Shown here piece after piece: positions 8,991-12,744 of a stretch of 12,744 nucleotides of DNA. Origin of the DNA: Gammaproteobacteria bacterium (lineage in GTDB: Bacteria > Pseudomonadota > Gammaproteobacteria > DSM-16500); contig JABDEN010000047.1 in NCBI GenBank assembly GCA_013287025.1, positions 159 through 12,902 of the forward strand. The letters run 5' to 3'. Below the pieces are notes generated by a model. That model had not been told where the DNA came from. It ran no database searches and worked only from the letters and a program-made list of their open reading frames with translations. The position numbers were made by a program, and so were the translations under genes. Numbering within the stretch: the stretch's first letter is position 1; each line of letters begins with the position of its first letter.

Positions 8991-9019
8991 ATTATATGGT
9001 TGATATTAAACAAAATCAA
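8991..9019 (-). promoter_or_regulatory. Sigma70-type promoter of the giant ankyrin gene
   Basis: Read on the minus strand, TTGATT (9014-9019) and a perfect TATAAT (8991-8996) are separated by 17 bp. The expected start site is near 8984, giving a leader of about 33 nt that carries the GAGGGG ribosome site. The sequence upstream is strongly A/T-rich and could act as an UP element. Confidence 0.75.
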
Positions 9020-9095
9020 TTTATATGGTTATTATTTTTTCTATCAAAAAACTTATTGATAAAATTTATATTTTCTTAAATCATTTTTTGAATAA

Positions 9096-9275
9096 TTATT
9101 TTGTTAAAAAAACCTTCAGCTTATTGACCTCGTACTGATTACACAATGATTTAAATTTATCCTTTAATTCCGCAACGATTGCTAGAGCTTGTTGATCTAT
9201 TTGGTAAGATGGCAGTTTGTTTTGTATGCTTTGAATTTTTTCAATTAAGTTAATCATATTTTCTGGAGACAGCAT
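9096..9275 (-). CDS. 59-residue ORF, probably the -1-frame C-terminal continuation of the kinase-like gene
   Basis: ATG at 9275 to TAA at 9096 encodes MLSPENMINLIEKI..., a helical, charged sequence that reads like real protein. No ribosome site precedes the ATG; the next Met, six codons on, has none either. The same frame is open upstream to beyond 9334, overlapping the end of the kinase-like gene. A slip of -1 at the A6 run (9329-9334) would fuse that gene to this frame with no intervening stop, adding RLIFDHKVYFALIIKHAE and then these 59 residues. The stretch is therefore either the original C-terminus of the neighbour, now split by an indel, a product of programmed slippage, or a small independent gene. 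The first two seem more likely to me. Confidence 0.45.
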   Translation of the reverse strand: MLSPENMINLIEKIQSIQNKLPSYQIDQQALAIVAELKDKFKSLCNQYEVNKLKVFLTK

Positions 9276-9322
9276 TTCTGCGTGTTTTATAATGAGCGCG
9301 AAATAAACCTTATGATCGAATA

Positions 9323-11530
9323 TTAGTCTTTTTTGATACCTTTTGACACGAATGAAGGCGTTACCTCTAATGTATTATTCTGCAATTCAAGCAAGTTAGG
9401 AAAGGTGCTAAAATTTGACATGCTAGCGAGGATTTTTTTACCTAGACGTCGATGGCTATTATTTTTCAGATAATCCTGCGTTTTTTGATATACTGTCTTT
9501 CGCAAATCCATTTTATCTTCTAGTTTTTTATCGGTAATACCAACTTCACTAAAATTATCTGACAATGCATGTATCTCAATTGCAATATTATAACTTTGCG
9601 AACTCATCAAATATCCACCACATGCCATGGGAGAAGCTCGACTCACGTAATCAGGGAAAAAATAACAATAGTTCTTCCAAATATCAGGCCAGATCATATA
9701 AAGATATTCCATTTGATTTTGCTTGAGTTGCAAAGCTAAAAAATTCTTAAAATTTAATTGATGGGTACTAAGATATTCTTCTCTCTGCTCTTTTTTAATT
9801 AGTCTTTGGTATAACTGTTCTTGTAAGTCATTTACTTTATATATTGTTCCTATCTTAAGAGATTGAATAATACATTCTTTTGTATTTTTAATTTTCATTT
9901 CTAAAATTTCATCATGAGGAAGACCTCCGAGCACACCCATAAAAGAATAATCAAAACTAGAAAAATGATCCCCAGCATTATATTCTCCTATATGTAAGAG
10001 AAATTGGTGAAGTAAATAATGCTCCGTTTCTTGCTTATCTTTCAGAGATAAATTATTTATTTTAGAGGTTGCCACCTGTATATCTTTAAATAAAGCATTG
10101 GCGCATTGAAGTACGGTATTCATATGTGTTTGCAAGGGATTTGCTTGTAAAAAAACGATGGCCTTCTCTGACAACAGTAATTGATCTATTCCTTCCTCAG
10201 TTGCGCTAGTTAACTCAACTATATGACAAGTAGGTTGTGCTTTAATTTTAAGGATGCTTAAATTGCTCCAATGCAAAGGAGGTGTTCTATGTGTAGAAAA
10301 ATCAACTTTTCTATCTCTATCTATATACCGATAGAAACCGCTATCATGATCAATTTTATGAAAGTATATTTCTGCCCCAAGCTTTTTTAGTATTTTGATC
10401 GCGGTTATTAAAGCCTCAAGATGTTCCGCAGATTCTTGACGTTTTTTTGTAGTATCTTTCTGTGTTTTTGAATTATTATATGCTGCTACCTGTTCTTTCC
10501 TTTTTCTAATTAATTCTTTGAATTCCTCAATTAAAAATTTTACTTTCTCTATATTTTCTTCTGAAACTCCCGTGATATTTATTTTTAGCATAAAGTTTTC
10601 TAAATGAAGATCAAAATCGCATAAATAAGTAGCGACGACCACGATAAGTTCTAAACCCAATTCACAATGGAGATTCAATATACGTAAATCTTCAAATAGT
10701 TCTGGATAAAATGTTCCTGCCATTAGCATTCTTTTTTCAAAACCAAATAATTCACACGCTTTAAATGAAGCCAGATCATTTGACCATTCGCTAACTACTC
10801 GTAATTGCCTACAAGCATTTTTAGGTGATACTTCTATATTCTTATCTTGAAGAACAAGATATGCAGGTGCAATAAGCGTTTTATTAATAGAAGAATCTTT
10901 AAGAGATTTTTTTTCTTTATCAATATTTAGTTTTATGGAAAAGTCCGATGGCTCTTCTATATTCACCATTTTTTTTGCCACATCTGCTGAAAATTTTTCA
11001 GATAGTATATTACCTATTGTGGTACATACTTTTAAAGTATAAGTTTTATGCTCGTCATTTTTATTCAGGACAGTGATATCTAAACCTTTATTGGTGCCAT
11101 GAATTTTTTCCCGAAACGAAATGATTTCTGCAAAATCAGGAGAATCTGAGCCAATAGAAATTATTTTGCCAATTATTTTTTGTTTTTGTTGCTTGTCTTT
11201 TATAGTTGAAAGTAAACACGAAACGATGCCCTGTATTGCAATACATTTATAAAGAATAGACTGTGTTTCTTGTCTCCAGGTATGATTTTCTACCCAGTGA
11301 GATAATTTTAAATATTCAACTTCATTAGTTAAATCTACCGACATAAGAATAGGTTCGAGGCATTTTTCTAGTTGAGGTGCAATTTCATCCATGCCAAACT
11401 CTTTTTTATTGTTAAGTTTAGTTTCTTCCAAGGCCATGGAATATGCTTGGTTGAAAATTGATACAACAAATTTAGTATCTACTAATTTTGAAAGTTTATG
11501 AGGTAAGGTAGTGATTCGTGCCTTGTACAT
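9323..11530 (-). CDS. Kinase-like protein, probable effector
   Basis: This gene encodes 735 residues from the ATG at 11530, which has GAG six nt upstream (AGAGCCATTG). A longer form from a TTG at 11563 adds 11 residues but has no ribosome site. There is no signal peptide. Numbered from the ATG, residues about 292-312 give a hydrophobic helix and then CDFD307LH309LEN312, which fits the DxHxxN catalytic loop of kinase-fold proteins. KID394HD396SGF (about 392-399) fits the metal-binding DFG-equivalent strand. A polar helix-rich insertion (about 324-385) lies between them. YTLK167V could be the nucleotide-binding Lys. The order and spacing resemble atypical kinase-fold proteins of Legionella-type bacteria, where DxHxxN is followed by KIDxG/D; this match is by motif recall only. 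The substrate is unknown. The reading frame continues in -1 beyond the stop, so the present C-terminus may be artificial or truncated. It has its own -10 box, 371 bp upstream of the ankyrin gene on the same strand. Confidence 0.85.
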   Translation of the reverse strand: MYKARITTLPHKLSKLVDTKFVVSIFNQAYSMALEETKLNNKKEFGMDEIAPQLEKCLEPILMSVDLTNEVEYLKLSHWVENHTWRQETQSILYKCIAIQGIVSCLLSTIKDKQQKQKIIGKIISIGSDSPDFAEIISFREKIHGTNKGLDITVLNKNDEHKTYTLKVCTTIGNILSEKFSADVAKKMVNIEEPSDFSIKLNIDKEKKSLKDSSINKTLIAPAYLVLQDKNIEVSPKNACRQLRVVSEWSNDLASFKACELFGFEKRMLMAGTFYPELFEDLRILNLHCELGLELIVVVATYLCDFDLHLENFMLKINITGVSEENIEKVKFLIEEFKELIRKRKEQVAAYNNSKTQKDTTKKRQESAEHLEALITAIKILKKLGAEIYFHKIDHDSGFYRYIDRDRKVDFSTHRTPPLHWSNLSILKIKAQPTCHIVELTSATEEGIDQLLLSEKAIVFLQANPLQTHMNTVLQCANALFKDIQVATSKINNLSLKDKQETEHYLLHQFLLHIGEYNAGDHFSSFDYSFMGVLGGLPHDEILEMKIKNTKECIIQSLKIGTIYKVNDLQEQLYQRLIKKEQREEYLSTHQLNFKNFLALQLKQNQMEYLYMIWPDIWKNYCYFFPDYVSRASPMACGGYLMSSQSYNIAIEIHALSDNFSEVGITDKKLEDKMDLRKTVYQKTQDYLKNNSHRRLGKKILASMSNFSTFPNLLELQNNTLEVTPSFVSKGIKKD

Positions 11531-11592
11531 ATCAATGGCTCTATTGGAAGCAGTCCGTTGCAATAATATTAGTTTTTGGAAAATTATCGCAT

Positions 11593-11598
11593 ATTATA
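11593..11598 (-). promoter_or_regulatory. Probable -10 box of the kinase-like gene
   Basis: A perfect TATAAT on the minus strand lies 30 bp before the TTG and 63 bp before the ATG candidate. No convincing -35 hexamer is seen 16-18 bp upstream, so the promoter may be weak or activator-dependent. Confidence 0.45.
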
Positions 11599-11669
11599 CA
11601 TTCATAATTCATCAGTCATTTATTTTTTTCGAAATAGAACAGACATTTCAAGGAACAAACTGCACCTAA

Positions 11670-11920
11670 ATAGCAACGCACAGTCGTAGGACAACTTATA
11701 ACGATCATCTGTCAGGATTTCAATTTCTTAATATTGCATTGGCAGGTGATTTAACTAACGTTGAGACAACAGTACGTTATATTTCAAGGCAAAAAAACAA
11801 AATCAAAACCCTAGGGGATAAATTTCACATCGTAAAAACAGTGGATGATATACTGACAGCCAAAAGGGAAAATAAACTCGCGTTGGGTTTTTGGTTTCAA
11901 GGATCGACCCTCGCGGCTTT
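11670..11920 (+). pseudogene. Remnant of an M19-family membrane dipeptidase gene
   Basis: The frame is open from 11670 and runs as ORF to 12005, but family-like sequence covers only about 11706-11920. The visible segment includes GFQFLNIALAGD, then DKFHIVKTVDDILTAKREN and KLALGFWFQGST. This resembles the M19 (renal dipeptidase) region where a DKF-x-x-V-x-T-x-x-D helix leads to an AxxxGKLAxxxGFQG strand. The upstream metal-binding DxHxD region and everything after this strand are missing; a full member is roughly 330-400 residues. There is no start codon with a ribosome site. Past 11920 the translation runs into a palindrome and then the reverse strand of a small secreted-protein gene, and family similarity ends. 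I read it as an internal fragment of a decayed or rearranged gene. Family assignment is from memory. Confidence 0.6.
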
Positions 11921-11946
11921 GGTGGACACGCTGCGCTTTGTCCACC
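11921..11946. repeat. REP-like palindrome
   Basis: GGTGGACA (11921-11928) and TGTCCACC (11939-11946) form a perfect 8-bp stem with a CGCTGCGCTT loop. The GGTGG(A/G)CAcgctgcgcttTG(T/C)CCACC layout resembles intergenic REP-type palindromes I recall as common in proteobacterial genomes. It sits at the point where dipeptidase similarity ends and 8 bp after the stop of the small secreted protein. There it could stabilise or end that transcript, although no T-tract follows on either strand. Confidence 0.6.
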
Positions 11947-11954
11947 CTGCATCT

Positions 11955-12197
11955 TTACGGGTTGCAACAAACCGTGCATCTGCCATAGAGGTCGACTACT
12001 GTTGATTCCGGATGAGCAATACCCTTTTTTGGACAAATACTGTTTTGAGTCGTGGTATCTCGTCCATACTTAATATCGTCGCAGAGAAAGGTCTTATAAG
12101 GTCCATTTCCCCTTAGCGGCCAACAGGTACCAGCAGCATAACTACTAGTAACGCCCAAAAACAACACTAACCCAAACAAATATAAAAATGTCTTCAT
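11955..12197 (-). CDS. Small exported cysteine-rich protein
   Basis: This gene encodes 80 residues. The ATG at 12197 has AGGAG (12205-12209) at 7 nt, inside a GGAGAGGAG tract, and an extended -10 promoter upstream. Residues 1-21 are a clear Sec signal peptide: MK, a hydrophobic core (FLYLFGLVLFLGV), then SSYA before AG, with cleavage expected after Ala21. The mature part of about 59 residues has six cysteines (25, 39, 55, 74, 77, 78), enough for three disulfides, and ends CTVCCNP. There is no lipobox, so it is probably periplasmic or released. I do not recognise a family; toxin-like, inhibitor-like and adhesion roles are all open. It overlaps the dead dipeptidase frame on the other strand, which supports that frame being non-functional. 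Its promoter faces away from the gene at 12333. Confidence 0.75.
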   Translation of the reverse strand: MKTFLYLFGLVLFLGVTSSYAAGTCWPLRGNGPYKTFLCDDIKYGRDTTTQNSICPKKGIAHPESTVVDLYGRCTVCCNP

Positions 12198-12241
12198 TTC
12201 TCCTCTCCTTTTAAAATCACAGGGTTAAAGGTATATAGTTA

Positions 12242-12270
12242 ATTATAGCATAATTCTAGGTTCTGGTTAA
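12242..12270 (-). promoter_or_regulatory. Extended -10 promoter of the small secreted protein
   Basis: On the minus strand, TTAACC (12265-12270, 4 of 6) and TATAAT (12242-12247) are separated by 17 bp, with TGC immediately before the -10 (extended TGnTATAAT). The expected start site is near 12235, giving a leader of about 38 nt. Confidence 0.7.
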
Positions 12271-12275
12271 AACTC

Positions 12276-12296
12276 ACACTTTCAATGAAAAAGTGT
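12276..12296. promoter_or_regulatory. Inverted repeat between divergent promoters, candidate operator
   Basis: ACACTTT (12276-12282) and AAAGTGT (12290-12296) form a perfect 7-bp dyad with a 7-bp centre, 21 bp overall. It lies 5 bp upstream of the -35 of the leftward gene and covers the -35 region of the rightward gene. A dimeric regulator bound here could control both. A weak RNA hairpin is the alternative. Confidence 0.4.
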
Positions 12297-12305
12297 AAAA
12301 TAAGC

Positions 12306-12311
12306 TATAAT
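12306..12311 (+). promoter_or_regulatory. -10 box of the papain-like gene
   Basis: A perfect TATAAT ends 21 bp before the ATG at 12333. The -35 region (about 12283-12288, CAATGA) is a poor match and lies in the inverted repeat, which suggests dependence on a bound regulator or on the dyad. Confidence 0.5.
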
Positions 12312-12332
12312 CTCGTCATTGGAGATACTCAT

Positions 12333-12744
12333 ATGTTTACTAAAAATCATTTAGATGAAAAAATGATCATGAATTTACGTAAAGTTAATAAAGATCATTC
12401 TGATGGGGGTTGTCAATTTGCCGCCATTGAAGCAGCTAAAGTTTTATTAAAAAAAGAATACGAACCAATATCTTTAGATTCTAAAACCGATTTTAGCGAA
12501 GGTAATGATCCTTTTGATTCGGCGGAATTAAAAGAAAGCAGAATTGGAAACTGTCGTACTGCAGAAATATTATTTTCTAAGCTTGCTGAATTAAAGAATA
12601 ATGAATTATTTATTGTGAATGGGGAAGCCAGTATTGATCATACTTACATTATTTTAAAAACGCACCAATCATTGTGGCTTATTGATGCTGATAGAGATAT
12701 TTATAAAAATATTAAGAAACCTAGTGATTTTATTCAATCGGTTT
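12333..12744 (+). CDS. Papain/C58-like or transglutaminase-like protein, 3' end outside window
   Basis: ATG at 12333 follows GGAGA (12321-12325) at 7 nt. The frame is open to the window end, giving 137 residues with no stop. Residues 71-78 read IGNC74RTAE, followed by IDH103TYIIL and LWLID118AD. A GNC-x-x-A helix, a DH-x-(Y/F)-x-x-(I/V) strand and a (W/V)-x-x-D strand are the usual Cys-His-Asp layout of C58/YopT-like and transglutaminase-like papain-fold effectors. A further Cys (GGC27) sits near the N-terminus. There is no signal peptide. The missing 3' part prevents a firm family call; function as a host-targeted hydrolase or deamidase is inference. The layout differs from the domains of the giant ankyrin protein, where Cys and His are about 216 residues apart rather than 29. 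Confidence 0.75.
   Translation, partial: MFTKNHLDEKMIMNLRKVNKDHSDGGCQFAAIEAAKVLLKKEYEPISLDSKTDFSEGNDPFDSAELKESRIGNCRTAEILFSKLAELKNNELFIVNGEASIDHTYIILKTHQSLWLIDADRDIYKNIKKPSDFIQSV

Noticed and set aside
9042..9061. TATCAA-N8-TTGATA inverted repeat between the ankyrin and kinase-like genes.
   Set aside because: Only 6 bp, all but two pairs A/T, in very AT-rich DNA, and no T-tract follows in the needed direction; could be chance.
11531..11563. TTG at 11563 as the start of the kinase-like gene.
   Set aside because: No ribosome site precedes it, whereas the ATG at 11530 has GAG six nt upstream; the TTG form cannot be excluded.
11739..12005. TTG-initiated 88-residue plus-strand ORF as a functional gene.
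   Set aside because: It has no ribosome site, holds only an internal piece of a dipeptidase, and its end is the reverse strand of a well-supported secreted-protein gene; treated as a pseudogene remnant.

Overview
The window looks like accessory, effector-rich chromosome from a gammaproteobacterium of the Legionella/Coxiella group (order Legionellales: Legionella, Coxiella, Aquicella, Berkiella, Rickettsiella type). This is an inference from gene content, not from a marker gene. It rests on a secreted protein ending in a DUF1566/Lcl-type domain, a giant ankyrin-repeat protein, cysteine-peptidase-like and kinase-like proteins, and a protein with a C-terminal hydrophobic motif that I remember from Legionella-type effectors. 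Most of the window is AT-rich (about one third G+C in the lines I sampled); the first gene is near half G+C.

Layout. (1) 1-2083, +: the 3' part of a secreted or surface protein with Asp-box beta-propeller repeats and a C-terminal Lcl/DUF1566-like domain, followed by a hairpin terminator. (2) 2230-3309, +: an unrecognised 359-residue protein with a C-terminal hydrophobic segment, with its own good sigma70-type promoter. (3) 3333-8951, -: an 1872-residue protein built as [cysteine-peptidase-like domain + about 15-16 ankyrin repeats] followed by [cysteine-peptidase-like domain + 14 ankyrin repeats] and a C-terminal tail. The two non-ankyrin domains share Cys-to-His spacing (215 and 216 residues), so the protein looks like an internal tandem duplication. 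(4) 9323-11530 (or 11563), -: a kinase-like protein. The reading frame continues past its stop in the -1 frame for about 78 codons, from an A6 run, down to 9096. (5) 11670-11920, +: a remnant of an M19 membrane dipeptidase gene, cut off at a GGTGGACA/TGTCCACC palindrome resembling REP-type repeats. (6) 11955-12197, -: an 80-residue exported protein with six cysteines in the mature part. (7) 12333 to the end, +: the start of a small papain/C58-like or transglutaminase-like protein with a Cys-His-Asp pattern.

The intact genes look separately promoted rather than operonic: TATAAT-type -10 boxes precede genes 2, 3, 4, 6 and 7. Genes 6 and 7 diverge from a 135-bp region that holds both promoters and a perfect 7-bp inverted repeat between them, a possible shared operator. 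Taken together this fits a set of independently expressed host-interaction proteins interspersed with gene debris. Secretion through Dot/Icm or any other system is not shown by the sequence itself.
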